64,000 bases of DNA from Plotosus lineatus (Eukaryota > Chordata > Actinopteri > Siluriformes > Plotosidae). The notes beneath the pieces are model-generated. The model was not told the origin of the DNA and ran no database searches. It saw only the letters and a list, made by a program, of their open reading frames with translations. The position numbers and the translations under genes are program-made. Positions 47,047 through 59,826 of the stretch are shown in pieces; position 1 is the first letter of the stretch; every line of letters begins with the position of its first letter. Location of the stretch: contig CM045737.1 in the NCBI GenBank assembly GCA_024760905.1, positions 16,380,726 to 16,444,725 on the forward strand, given 5' to 3'.

Positions 47047-47355
47047 GCTATGGGCGGCACAATAGTATACTGGTTCGCATGTCCGCCTCACAGCAAGAAA
47101 GTCCCTGTTCAATTCCCATCTCGGGTGTTTCTTTGTGGAGTTTTCGTGTTGTCCACGTGTTTGCGTGGGTTTCCTCCTGGTACTACAGTTTCCTTCCACA
47201 GTCCTAAAACATGCACAGTAGGTGGCTGTTCATAATCACCCCATGGTGTGCGTGGGGATATGAATGGCTGTGTGAGTGTTGGTCCTAAGATGGCCTGGTG
47301 AGCTGCCCAGGGTGTACCCCGCCCTAGCCCACAGTTGGCTGAGATGGATGCCAGC
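47047..47355 (+). mobile_element. Mermaid-like SINE, tail cut
   Basis: Head tgggcggcacaatagtatac with B-box-like gttcaattccc, then cgtgggtttcctcctggtac and ggtgtaccccgccctagccc to ggctgagatggatgccagc. There it passes straight into the LINE at 47360 instead of its own tail. Confidence 0.75.
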
Positions 47356-47359
47356 TCAT

Positions 47360-49230
47360 GATCATAGGTGAGGGTTGGAACATAGATCAATTGAAAAGTT
47401 TGCTTTCCGGCTCAGCCCCCTCTTCACCATAATGGACCGCTACATGGTCCACGTTACAGCAGAAGCTGCACTGGTCCACCTGTTGATCTCCTACTCCATC
47501 CCTCGTGAGCAAGACCTAAATATACTTTAACTCCTCCACTTGAGGCAGGACCTCTTCCAGATCAGGAGGGAACATTCCAGCCTTTTCCAGCTGAGAAACA
47601 TGGCCTGGAATTTGGAATTGCTGATTTTCATCACGGTCACTTTGCCCTTAGCTGCAAATCGCTGCAATGAGAGCTGGACGTCCCGGATTGATGAAGCCAA
47701 AAGGACAACATCATCAGTAAAAACCAGAGACGAGATCCTATGGCCACCAAACCAGAATCCCTCAACACCTCGCTGCGCCTAGAAATTCTGTCCATAAAAA
47801 TTACAGAGAGAATCAGTGACAAAGAACAGACTTGATGGACGCCAACTCTCACTGGAAACAAATTTGAACTGTTGTTACCAATGTAGACCAAGCTCAGGCT
47901 ACAGTGATACAAAGACCTGATGGCCTGCAGCAATGAGTCCAGTACACTGTACTAGCAGAGCACACACCACAAGAAAGCCTTCTCTAAATCAAGAAAATAC
48001 ATGTGGACAAATTGGGCAAAGTCCCATGCCCCCTCCGTAATCCTGTAGAGTGAATAGAGCTGGTCAAGAGTTCTGCAGCCAGGATGAAAACCTCATCATT
48101 CTTCCTGAATCTAAGGTTCAACCATTGCTCGGACCCTCCTCTCCAGCACTCCTGCTTAGACTTTCTGAGCTAGGCTGAGGAGTGTGATTCCGTGATAACA
48201 GGAACATATCTTCTGGTCCCCCCTGTTTAAAAAAGGGAACTAGAACCCCAGTTTGCCAATCCAGAGATACGGAACTCGAAGACCATACAATGTTGCAGAG
48301 GTGTATCAACCAACACAGTTTTACAACATCCAGTGCCTTAAGTCATACAGGGTAGATCTCATCTACCTTCAGAGCCCGACAATTGAGGAGCTTTTTGACT
48401 ACCTCCACAATCTCAGCCCCAATGATATGTAGACCCCCACCCAAACTCCCAGGATCTTCCTCCTCCGTATGATGGTATATTGGTGGGATTGAGGAGGTTC
48501 TCAAAGTATTCATTCCACTTCCCAACAATGTCCCAAGTCAAAGTGAGCAGCTCCCCACTTCCACTGTATACAATAATGGTGGAGAACTGCTTCCCCCTCC
48601 TGAGGTGTTGGATAGTGGCCCAGAGCCTTTTTGAGGTTTTCCAGGCCGTCATTGAACTCCTTCCACATCCAAGATTTTGCATTGGTGACAGCCCGGACTA
48701 CAGCATGTTTGGCCTTCTAGTACCTGTCTGCTGCCTCACACAATAAGACCCAATAGGTCTTCTATTTTAGCTGGATGGCCCCCCTCATTGCAGATGCCCC
48801 CCCCCCCCCCCCCAGGTTCAGGGGTTACTGCCATGACAGGCACCAATGACCTTAGGCCATAGCTATGAGCTGTTGCCTCAATAAAGGAGGCACGAAACAT
48901 GGCCCATTCAGATTCCATGTCCCCTGGCTCCTAAGGGATGTAGTTGTAGCTCTACCAGAGGTGGGAGCTAAAGGACCCTCTGACAAAAGACTGTCAAACG
49001 TTGCCAGGAGACCCTAACTATAGGCTTGAGCCTGCCATGTGATGATCAGGTGACAGTTCAGCTCCTCTCCTTACCAAAGTGTCCACAACATGCGGCCACA
49101 AGTCCGGTGGTACGACCACAAAATCGATCATCAAGCTGCGACATAGGGTGTCCCGATGCCTGCCAAGTGCACTTATGGACACTCTGGTGTAATTTATGTA
49201 TACTAAACATGGTGTTTGTGATGGACAAAC
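47360..49230 (-). pseudogene. Dead LINE (endonuclease C-terminus plus reverse transcriptase)
   Basis: Minus-strand pieces in order: the end of an endonuclease domain (MIDFVVVPPDLWPHVVDT and RRGAELSPDHH, about 49140-49020), a linker, then KRLWATIQHLRRGKQ (48630) and EIVEVVKKLLNCRALKVDEI (48410). Next come VSLDWQTGVLVPFFKQGG (48250), VGVHQVCSLSLILSVIFMDR (47860-47800), an F-T-D-D version of the catalytic box (47702-47726) and YVPTLTYDHEL (47380). Frames shift many times. This type is common in fish genomes; I do not name the clade. Confidence 0.78.
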
Positions 49231-50340
49231 TGTGATTAAACCGTGAACCATGCTTTTTGGAGTCACATAATGCTTGTTTTAAATTAAGTATAATTTGTTC
49301 TTTAGACAAGGTCTTTATTTGGGTATACTGTACTACCAATAAACTAAACAGACAGTTTTGATGATATTGTCTGAATTCTTCTGAAATTTATGGCATACGA
49401 AATTAGCCTTTTTCAGAAGAATCATGAATATGTTTTTCTATCAAGTAAAAATGCATATGGCCTATTGTCAGATATCACAACCATCACTCGAGAAGCACAC
49501 CGTTTAAAAAAAAGCCACTCACTAGTGGAGTTGGTAATCTCAAAAAGTTAGTATAAGGGCTCTGGCTAGACCCTCCCCACCATCAGAGATCAGAGGTCCT
49601 TCCAAAGTCATACTCCCCAACCACACACAGACACAACCCCACCCCCATTTAGTTTGATATTGAATCAGTGCAAGAAGCGAAGAAGCTGGGATATCAAGCA
49701 CTGTCGTGTTAACATGTTGTCCATCTATCAGTAGCCTAAAAGCTGATTTATATTCCTGAATGAAATGCATACCATAGTTTTCACACTGATTGTTGCCTAC
49801 GATGCGTTTGTACATGCATACAAGGTGTGCGTGTCCTCGAGAAGGCGCTGTCAGATAAACCACAAAGTTGACTGTGTTTTTACACAAAAGAAAAGCCGAG
49901 CATGCTTAAATTCACTGTGAAAATAATTGTCAGAAAATAGCACAGGTGAAATTCGGTTTTGAAAGAACTTTACTAAGGAAAAAGAAACCTCATGTGATTA
50001 ATTATAAACCAAGTGAAATCACACTGAAAGCATGTCTGAAGAGTTTTGACTCATCTATATTCAGCAGTATTCGAGGCTCGAAGGATACTACTGTTTAAAT
50101 CCACAGGATTAGATGCAGGATTAAACTGGCCATTATAATGATGTACAGCTGCTATAGAGCCGAAAGCTTTATATAGTTATATTAGCACTATGTCGTGACT
50201 GTAGATCTCCAATTTTCAAAGAAAAGTACAATCATCTATTAGTGTGTAGGAGAAAATGTGATGCTAGCAAGTAGGCCAATCACAGTTGTGGTGGTCTGTA
50301 TTTCCACAGCGTGTAGTTATATTTTTGAAGAGATTCACAT
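49231..50340. other. kcnh5 intron, no feature seen
   Basis: No recognised element. Confidence 0.5.
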
Positions 50341-50357
50341 TAGGCTGTTGCGTAGAG

Positions 50358-50562
50358 CAGTGTTTCCCAACCTTTTTGAGCCAAGGCACACCTTTTACAT
50401 TGGAAAAATCACGAGACACACCACGGAACAAAAATGATACTGCCCTATAGCAGAACAGCACTGTTACTACACGCTAAGTGAAATCGGTTAATCTTCCGCG
50501 GCACACCTGATGATTTCTCACGGCACACTAATGTGCCGCGGAACAGGGGTTGGGAAACACTG
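50358..50562 (-). mobile_element. hAT-type MITE, 205 bp
   Basis: Same family as 1597-1783, opposite orientation. Ends cagtgtttcccaacc and ggttgggaaacactg; flanks gcgtagag (50350-50357) and gcgtaggg (50563-50570), 7 of 8 identical. Confidence 0.9.
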
Positions 50563-50570
50563 GCGTAGGG

Positions 50571-51092
50571 TATGGGGTGGAGTTCAAAATGTAGAAGCAT
50601 AAATTGGCCTTACTTGCTAGTCATTTGTATTTATGATTAGCGTGTCATGTTATTGCAACTTGTGCTATTCATAAAATCCTAAAAGTATGAACAAATCATG
50701 GTGCTATTTTTTACCTGGGATGTTTTTTCAGCTCCTGAGCACAGATATAGTCTCTACTCCCAGTCGAAATGTTGCCTGATATAGAACTGCTGGTTTTTAA
50801 GTTGTTCCAATTGTATTGACCTGGGACGGTACCCAACTTTGACTGAGCGTTCCCTTCAATATTACCAGCAGCCTCAAAGTGTAGACTGAAGACCGATGCG
50901 TCCCTTAAGAATATCAAAAGTGTATTTTTTCATCTCTCTTGATTGCTCTCATCCACTTTGCTATTTAGTCCTCGTTGGGTTAGTGATTATTGAAAAATTA
51001 ATTGTTTTTTTTTAATTATTATTTCTACACTGTGGTGCACATCAGAAACTCTTGTTCTTGGAATACACCTCAATATGATATGTATGGAAGGT
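50571..51092. other. kcnh5 intron, no feature seen
   Basis: No recognised element. Confidence 0.5.
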
Positions 51093-51488
51093 TTTCATTC
51101 ATTCATTCATTTTCTGAATCGCTTAATCCTAATCAGGGTCGTAGGCAGGTTCGTGCCCATCTCAGGTGACTCTGGGCGAGGGAAGGGAAGAATACATGCT
51201 GGACAGCTCGGTCGACCATCGTAGGGAAGAAACACACTGATGGCTATGCAGCCTACTCTTGACAAAAGTCAGCAATGGTTCTTTTACAAGAATCTCTCAC
51301 CATAGAGAGATTAGTGAGATACATGGTGAGATACATAGTGAGAGACATGGCCGGCCTTTGATAACCTAGCTAGCTGTACTGGGGGGGGGGGGGTGTGTGA
51401 CAGTGACAACCGTTGACAGTGTGGCTTGAATCCCCCAACCCTGGGATCGGTAATCCAGCACCTTATCACCGGGCCACTACTGTCCTGC
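51093..51488 (-). mobile_element. SINE-a (Mermaid-type tail), with internal duplication
   Basis: Tail at the left with (attc)n; head at the right (gggatcggtaatccagcac to ccactactgtcctgc). A gtgagatacat unit is repeated near 51310-51345. A short atggaa flank is seen on both sides. Confidence 0.8.
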
Positions 51489-51954
51489 ATGGAACTTAAA
51501 ATGTGAAAATACAGATAAATATTCTGTCAACATGCCACATATGACATGCCAAAAAACAAAATAATTTTTGGAAGGAAGTCTGTCTGTTGACCATGTCTGG
51601 AGCTTCAAAAAGAAACAAAAACAATGTCAATGCAAAATAGTGGCACACCTGCTCAATTGCTGAAAGCTTGCCCGAGGTCATGCCAGGTAGCAACATGTAC
51701 TAACCACCAACTGGACAAACAAATAAGGCAGTGCTTGGGTCAGTCAATCAGTGGGTGTGTTATATGGTGATGCGCCACAAGTCACATGACCATTTACTGG
51801 TGAAAAGTTAATTTGATGAAACATTTTTACTTTGATAAAAATTACAGGATCTAGTTCCTACTTACTGATCAAACTAAGTGCGTGGTGCATATGTGCATAT
51901 TTTTGTTAAAAATTTTATAGGACGATACAATAATTCTCATTTATAGGCACTTTT

Positions 51955-52260
51955 TTATACGCTGTATTATTTTCATAACGGAAATTATTTCCTCTGCATT
52001 TAACCCATCCAAAGTGACACACACACACACACTCAGAGCAATGTTCTGCCACACATACATTTGAGTACCCAGAGTGCAGTTGGTGGGGGGGGGGGGGGGG
52101 GTTAGGTGCTTTGCTCAACTGCATTTCAGACATTTATGTGGAGGAAGGGAAAGTTCTGCTCACTGCCCCACCACCACACACTTTTCCTGCTGGTTTGGGA
52201 ATCAAACAGCGATCTTTCAGTCCCAAAGCTGCTTCCCTAACCATTAGACTACAGCTGCCC
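51955..52260 (-). mobile_element. V-SINE-like element
   Basis: Plus-strand view: cctctgcatttaacccatcc, gttaggtgctttgctcaact, and a tRNA-like head at the right end (gggaatcaaacagcgatctt to accattagactacagctgcc). Confidence 0.65.
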
Positions 52261-52274
52261 GTATGTGATTAAAA

Positions 52275-52877
52275 CAGTGCTTCTCAAATAGTGGGGTGCT
52301 CAGTATGATGCCAGGGGGGTGGGGGGTGGGGGGTGTATGACCCTGAGGAACATGCTATTCTGGAATTACGCACCAGAATTGAGTGTAATTTCACCTCCAC
52401 TCCAGTCGTTGGCAGTAGCGCTTTCATTGTCGAGCTATAGTCTAGAGGTTTTTCGCGCGAGCAAACGATATGAAGTGCAGTAAAAATCCCTCAAGAAACA
52501 ACACAGAAAAATTTCTAACATGAACAAAGAGAAAGGTGGAGAGAGACCGAGATATTAAGACATAAATAAGTTGAATGAGTTTAAATAAGGATGTTTATTT
52601 TTATTATTATTTCAGGCACATTGGTGCACTTTAAATCTTTTCTATTACAGATTAAAAAAACAATGTTAATGAAGTTTTTCTTTATTGTAAGTTAAACCAT
52701 ATTTCTTTCTTTTTTTGTTTTTAAAGTTAATAAACATACGGTGTTATGCAGAGGTGTACTAATAACCGTATTATTTGTCTATAAAATTATTTATAGTCCC
52801 TCACGGGGTGGTGGTGGGGCGTGAAATGTTTTTTTCTTCCTAGGGGGGGCACCACAGAAAATAATTGAGAAGCACTG
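52275..52877 (+). mobile_element. hAT-type element, 603 bp
   Basis: Perfect 8-bp duplication gattaaaa (52267-52274 and 52878-52885). Ends cagtgcttctcaaata and taattgagaagcactg. Inverted partner of 39354-39944. A short stretch near 52470-52515 may be the start of a lost transposase. Confidence 0.92.
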
Positions 52878-53092
52878 GATTAAAACCAATGAATAAATAA
52901 ATAAATAAATAAACAGCCATCTTAAACTTCTGCAATATTATAAAGGTTTAAACTGCTAATGATGTAGGAGAGTCTTGGGCAGTCTGAGAAAATGATGTTT
53001 GACGCAATGAAATTATCACTGGAGTATGTTGAATTCTCAGAACTGAGCATACTTGCAGTGTGGTTCTGTGCACTGTTGTCTCACAAACTCTC

Positions 53093-53096
<4 letters not shown>

Positions 53097-53178
<82 letters not shown>
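53097..53178. repeat. (GT)n microsatellite
   Basis: About 40 units. Confidence 0.95.
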
Positions 53179-53184
<6 letters not shown>

Positions 53185-53204
53185 TGTTATTAACAGATCC
53201 ACCT

Positions 53205-53335
53205 CTCCTCAGATCATGGTTCTTCATATGTGTGCATCGGACTGTGATGGATTGCTGAGCTATTCAGGGTACACCCTGGCTTTGCCTAGACTTGGCTGAG
53301 ATAGGCTCTAGCCTCCTCATGACTCTAAAAGATTT
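53205..53335 (+). mobile_element. Mermaid-like SINE tail fragment
   Basis: gatggattgctgagctattc, gggtacaccctggctttgcc, gctgagataggctctagcct. Confidence 0.55.
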
Positions 53336-53339
53336 TTCG

Positions 53340-54040
53340 TCTCAGTTCCACAGATGACACCTTGCACCTGCTTGTCGTTCTGCCAATCAAACCCTAGGAT
53401 AGGCGTTACGGGCCTTCATTAAATGTTTCTGTAGGTTTCAGGATGGTGCACTGCAAGCCAGGATCATACCAGAGTTGTGTTTCAACTTAGAAGAGTCACA
53501 AGCTGATATACAAACTAGTGACTTTCTGGGGGGGGGGTTGGGGTTGTGTCAGAGGGGCAAGGAAAATATAGAGTGATCTGACACTTCCCATCAATCACAC
53601 CCACAAGTTGACTTCTCCAGTGTTCATCCCCGTGCTGCTGGAAAAGAGAGTCTTCTTAAACACAAAGTGACAGCTCGTCCGTCTCCTGCTCTATTCTGCT
53701 AACACAGGCTGCAGTTCGCAACGCTGCACAAATCAGCTCAGACGCAACAGCTCTAATTGACCTTGTAATGGACCTTTCACACTGTATCTCTTTTTAAAAT
53801 AGAGCTCTGTAATTATTAGGACAGTTCTGAATTTGCAGAAAGGGTAGCGTGAGAAATGTATATCGTTAAACCACAAATACCACCAATTTTTGGATCACAG
53901 TCTGAATCGCAACTAGGTTCACCAAAATGATCTAATATTTTGGTATAATGAATAATAATCACTAGCATTAGGTATGAACTGCATTAAAAAATCAACCGAC
54001 TGAGGAGATCTCGATGGTACACTAGCAATCTGCCAGTAAT
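53340..54040. other. kcnh5 intron, no feature seen
   Basis: No recognised element. Confidence 0.5.
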
Positions 54041-54044
54041 ATTC

Positions 54045-54383
54045 AACTCACTCAATCATTTACCGAAATGTTTAATCCTACCAGGGTTTCAGGGAAGCTG
54101 GAAGAGATCTCAGCCTACACTGTGTAAATACAGGGTTCACCCTAAACAGCTCACCAGACCATTGCAGGGCCAACACACACAACCATTCACACTCATATTC
54201 ATACCGAGAAGCAATGAGCCTAATGTACATGCATCCGGACTGTGGGAGGAAACCAGAGTAAATTCACATAAGCATTAGGAGGCCAATGTAAAGTCCACGG
54301 AGAAACACCCAGGTCCAGATCTTGAACCCAGGACCTTCTTGCTGTGCAGTGGGTATGCTAACCACTATGCCACAGTGCTGCCT
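54045..54383 (-). mobile_element. Mermaid-like SINE
   Basis: Plus-strand view: cagggttcaccctaaacagc, ccattgcagggccaacacac, gagcctaatgtacatgcatc, and the head (gtgcagtgggtatgctaacc) at the right. Confidence 0.75.
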
Positions 54384-54517
54384 ATATTCACAGATCTCTA
54401 ACCAAACGTCTCTTCAAGAACATTTTGCTACAGCTATAAAACCTTTTCCTCCTGACAAAATTCACATCAAGCATCACATTTTTGAGTCTTTTTTAGTCAT
54501 GGTTGTTGTAGACTCAC

Positions 54518-54646
54518 CTTTGGTTGTCTCGTCTTCAATGGGTTGTTTGAAGACGGTTATGTCCTTGAAGGTGCAGAGGAAAAGAACCACTTTATCGTTT
54601 TCGTTCCTGATCGGAGCCACCTGCATGTATAGCCATACCGGGCTCC
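54518..54646 (-). CDS. kcnh5: kcnh5 exon: second half of the PAS domain
   Basis: EAG2 exon of 129 bp. The acceptor ...ccaaag precedes 54646; the donor gtgagtc starts at 54517. It enters with two bases that complete an arginine codon and leaves one base of a glycine codon. It reads [19 protein letters not shown], then [20 protein letters not shown] and ETTKG, roughly human residues 102-145. This is the last part of the eag (PAS) domain, the cytoplasmic cap that in this family packs against the cyclic-nucleotide-binding homology domain and slows or shapes gating. The phases fit both neighbours exactly. Confidence 0.95.
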
Positions 54647-54659
54647 CTTTGGCAGAAGA

Positions 54660-55119
54660 CAGGAGGTAAAAAAAAAAAAAAATAAGAACAACAGGGTAAG
54701 ATGATATGAATGTTTGTAAACATGAGATGATATAAAAGGAGTGAAAATGAGACACGATAGTAAGATAAAGTTTAATGAATTACATACAAATAGAGAATAA
54801 AGGTTTGAAAAAATGAGTGGATATATGTGAAACTTAAGCAGCTAATTCATTAATATGTGAAATCTGCTATGTCTAAAAGATCTAAAGGATCGTTAAGCCC
54901 CAGATTATCAGGCAGCTTTACGCTTATGTGTCTGTCGTGCTTCAGGACTACTGATCCGAAATAGATACATAGGATTTGTAAGTTGAATGCAGGCCTTAAA
55001 AGTAGTGTTTAAGTTTGGCTGTCTACAGCATGTTGCATGTCCACAGATATCACACAATGAAGAATGATAAAACTTCAGAGTAAATATTATAGAGACTCTA
55101 TGAGCTGCAATAGCAAGTA
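54660..55119. other. kcnh5 intron, no feature seen
   Basis: No recognised element. Confidence 0.5.
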
Positions 55120-55841
55120 CAGTGGAACCTCGGTACTCGAACACTTTAGAGGTCGAACAAATCAGAATTCGACTAAAAAAATCCGGGATTTTTTTGTCTC
55201 GAAAGTCGACCAAAATCCAGAAGTCGAATGCTAAAAAAGCGCGAGTATGAACAAGAAAAAAAGAAGAATAAACGAGAGGGAGGGGAAATGCACGCTTTCT
55301 GGAAATCCGGAAGTTGTTGATACTATGTATCACCCTGATAAAGCTAAAGCGAGAAGTGCTGTGAACCCCTTTAACGATGAGGTCATGAGCCACTTCCGTA
55401 CAGAAGGCAGAAACAAGCCACGTTAGAAATGTTCTTCAAGAAAAGAAAGGGACATCCTGAAGAAGAGTCAGCCATGCCAAAGCGAGTATCAAGAGAAAAA
55501 ACATGTTTGGCTGATTCACCTGAAGCTGTTATGCAAGGGGATCCTCCTCCTCTCTCCCTCTCTGACGTTTACATATGCCAACTGCTCACCACCACAAAGG
55601 TAAATATTCTTATCTTTATTGTTCTTATACTTTAACTGTACTGTGGTTTTTATTTTAGTGTGCTGTATTCAATAATTTTTCACTTAATTTGCGGATCTAT
55701 GGTACGAGTTATGGTACCGTTAACTTCTGTTCAAAAGACGACGAAACGGAATAAGACCATGTACGTTATTTGTAATGGGAAAAATAGATCCGGAATTTGA
55801 CCAAATCGTAATTCGCCCAGCCGGCAACCAAGGTACCACTG
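55120..55841 (+). mobile_element. D-family Tigger-like element
   Basis: Ends cagtggaacctcggtactcg and ccaaggtaccactg form inverted repeats; TA on both sides (55118-55119, 55842-55843). Sub-repeats of ttcgac/gtcgaa near both ends. 722 bp. Confidence 0.85.
55429..55635 (+). pseudogene. C-terminal scrap of a Tigger-like transposase
   Basis: A 68-codon frame, MFFKKRKGHPEEESAMPKRV onwards, ending hydrophobically at the element edge. Upstream in a nearby frame is NPFNDEVMSHFRTE. The acidic/proline-rich ADSPEAVMQGDPP part resembles C-terminal tails of Tigger transposases. No DNA-binding or catalytic domain. Confidence 0.4.
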
Positions 55842-55843
55842 TA

Positions 55844-56802
<959 letters not shown>

Positions 56803-56967
56803 TTAGATGAGTGAACACACCTGCAGAGCACAAACACAAACATCCACTCTTTGTCTGTCAATGTCAATTAATTTAGTGTGTGTGGGGGTGTGTGTTGGAT
56901 ACGATGGTTGATGACACCGCCTGAGTGATCCCACAGTTCCACTGTTTGTCTCCATCGAATAAGAGGT

Positions 56968-56972
56968 TGAAT

Positions 56973-57020
<48 letters not shown>
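56968..57020. repeat. (AC)n microsatellite
   Basis: About 24 units. Confidence 0.95.
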
Positions 57021-57022
<2 letters not shown>

Positions 57023-57214
57023 CAGTCTGCACAAAACACTGATGTCCCTTCAGTCACCTAATGGGCTCATTTTCAGGTACTGGATGCAAGTCTAGCCCTG
57101 AACTAAGTGACACAGTCAAAAGTGTCTCTGTTTAAAAAATAAAAAACTCTCATGGACATCATGTGGTACATCCATCCTGTATTTTCACATTTATACTCAA
57201 TAATTTGGCTACAA

Positions 57215-57575
57215 TGGGTAATGGGTGGCATAGTGGTTAGCACATCCACCTCACAAGTAAGAAGGTCCTGGGTTCAAGTCTCAGGCTCAGCGAGAGTGTT
57301 TCTGTCTGCTGTATGCATGATCACTCCACGCTTACGTGGGGTTTCCTCTGGGTACTCCGACTTCCTCCCATAGTCCAAAGACATGTACATTAGGCTAACT
57401 GACTGTTGCAAGTTTCCCCTTGGTGTGATTGTGAGTGAGCACGGTTGTCAAAGTCTTAGCCTTTCAATCGTCTGCCGAGCCGTCCAGGGTGTAGTCCACC
57501 CTTAGACTAGTGCCAGCTAATATAGCCTCCAGCCGCCCCATATCCCCAATTGGATTTGGAAAATGAACAAGATGA
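57215..57575 (+). mobile_element. Mermaid-like SINE, full length
   Basis: Head gggtggcatagtggttagca with B-box-like gggttcaagtctc, then gtttcctctgggtactccga, aaagacatgtacattaggct, gccgtccagggtgtagtcca, and the end gatttggaaaatgaa. Confidence 0.8.
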
Positions 57576-58775
57576 GTGAGTAATTTGACTAATAAATTAG
57601 CAAGAAAAGCTCATTCATCTAATTACGCAGGGGCTTGTCACTTCTTTATTTACAAGCTGTTTTTTATGGTCATATTAAAGGAACTTTCTCATTGTAGCCA
57701 ATAATGAAGAGTAATAAAACCAAGCCGTAACAACTTTACTGCTGTATTACCGGATTCTAGGGGGAAATGTATCCCAGGCCCGCCTTGGATGGATTTCTAA
57801 AGAGTTTTTAACCCAGGATCTTTTTATCTGAAAGGAAAACTATAGGGTTGTTTACAGAGTATTAGAGTTCCCCTGAAGGACAAACAAGACAGAGGCCAGT
57901 TTCCAGAGAACATTATACAATGAATGCATACGGAAATTACTCATTTAATGTAATACAATCCAGTATAAATAAACATTTATTGACCATATTTATTCATAAT
58001 TTTACTCTTGGGAACATTATAATTGTGTTGAGAAATTTTCACAGATTTATAGTTGATTCATTAGTGATTAATATTAGTTCTTTAATGTGTTTTGTGCTTC
58101 AGCAGTGCACAGTTCTTCATACTGTGTTCATTATATAATGTTGGTGTGGTGAAATGTGATGTGATGCTGGGAATGTAGGTCATTACTAGAAGCTGATTAC
58201 TGCCCATTATTTCACTTCTATCACAGCGATTTTTCCAACAGTTAATAAAATGTGTTTTTAAATTGTATTTACCCAAGAACGGCATAATCAGTATATTTCA
58301 TCTGCTTACATTTCAACACGTTAGCTACTCTATTCGTTTATGATTAATTACATTAATTGGGGTGGGAGAGGTTACATACTGCATGGTGAGGCTTTCTGTA
58401 AGTGTGTTTGTCATGACATCATTTAAGGAGTCCTCACTGTGAAAGGCTGGAACAGCCACTGTATGTTACTATCAACGATGTCACATCTAAGGGTAACGCA
58501 GGAAAGGTTTTTAGTAGATGGAAAATTCATTGATGCGGACTTTATTCTTTGCAGTTATTCAATGGTAAGAAAAAAAACAGTGGGAGTATATCGGAAAGGT
58601 TGTGCTGTTGTAGGAAATTAGTCAATGATGCCCAGCAGTTATTTACTGATCTTCCTAAGTATATTTACATATCTAATAAATTTGCCTCAACGTTCGCGTT
58701 AAAACACATACCATGCTGACAACAGCCACATAAAAGCTTTGGCTAAGTATACATTCAGCATATGGTACATATACA
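57576..58775. other. kcnh5 intron, no feature seen
   Basis: No recognised element in about 1.2 kb. Confidence 0.5.
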
Positions 58776-58776
58776 T

Positions 58777-58838
<62 letters not shown>
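58776..58838. repeat. (GT)n microsatellite
   Basis: About 30 units, next to P copy 8. Confidence 0.95.
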
Positions 58839-58840
<2 letters not shown>

Positions 58841-58849
58841 ATGTATATA

Positions 58850-59188
58850 CAAGGATCCCTCACTTTCTACGGTTAATTGGGACCGAGATCCCCCCAAGTC
58901 CGCCGAATTCCCCGAAGTAGGATTGACCCCCCCCCCAACTGAGGTATACGTACATGTATAAGTGAATTTTATATCAATAAAGACATATTCAACACTATAA
59001 ATGCTTATAACGATTAAACATTCAAAAATAATGCATAAAATGTAAATAAAATATACACACACATATGGACGTGTGTAGGCTCACACAGATGCACGTGCAC
59101 ACACTCAGATATGCACCTCACATAAAAATGTGAGTAGTTTCGATGGGGGGGGGGGGGGGTTTGGTTTTTTTTTGCATAATTGGCCTTG
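58850..59188 (-). mobile_element. P-family MITE, copy 8, partial
   Basis: Inverted: caaggatccctcactttcta, then ccccgaagtaggattgaccc, down to gcataattggccttgttt. The rest is replaced by a (GT)n tract (59194-59250). Confidence 0.75.
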
Positions 59189-59192
59189 TTTA

Positions 59193-59193
<1 letters not shown>

Positions 59194-59250
<57 letters not shown>
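59194..59250. repeat. (GT)n microsatellite
   Basis: About 28 units, where the P element breaks off. Confidence 0.95.
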
Positions 59251-59254
<4 letters not shown>

Positions 59255-59474
59255 TTATTAAAATATACATATATTATATTATAAATAGAAATATTAATAT
59301 ATATATATATTCAAATTCCTAAAGAAAGTAAAAATCCCCATAAAGACAGTTTAACAGACCTCTGCTCATGCATGCAAGCTCTCCTACATCAATTATAAAT
59401 TTTTAAAATATAAATAAATAAACCTAAAAATCATTTTTAGAATCCCTTTTTTTTGTTGCTTACACTCCAATATA

Positions 59475-59826
59475 TCCATTCATTCATTTTCTGTAACTGC
59501 TTAATCCTAATTGGGGTTGCGGGGAGGCTGGTGCCCATCCCAGCCAACTCTGGGCGAGGGCAGAGTACCCCCTGGACAGCTCACCAGGCCATCGCAGGGT
59601 GGAAACACACTGACGGCTATGCGGTTACTCTTGTCGAAAGTCGGCAAAGGTTCTTTTACGTGAACTTCACACCACAGACAGTGAGAGACATGGCCGGCCT
59701 TTGATAATCCAGTTTGCTGCACTGGATGGGGGGGGGGGGGCAGTAATGACCTGTTAAAACTTGGGCTTGAACCCCCACCCTTAGGATCAGTGATCCATCA
59801 GCTTTAACACCAGGCCACCACTGGCC
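59475..59826 (-). mobile_element. SINE-a (Mermaid-type tail), full length
   Basis: Tail at the left (cattttctgtaactgcttaa), body, G-run near 59731, head at the right (ggatcagtgatccatcagc to ccaccactggccc). Short AT-rich flanks resemble each other only loosely. Confidence 0.82.

Noticed and set aside
54908..55393. 161-codon minus frame
   Set aside because: Runs across the D element and flank in antisense; no recognisable domain and poor composition for a protein.
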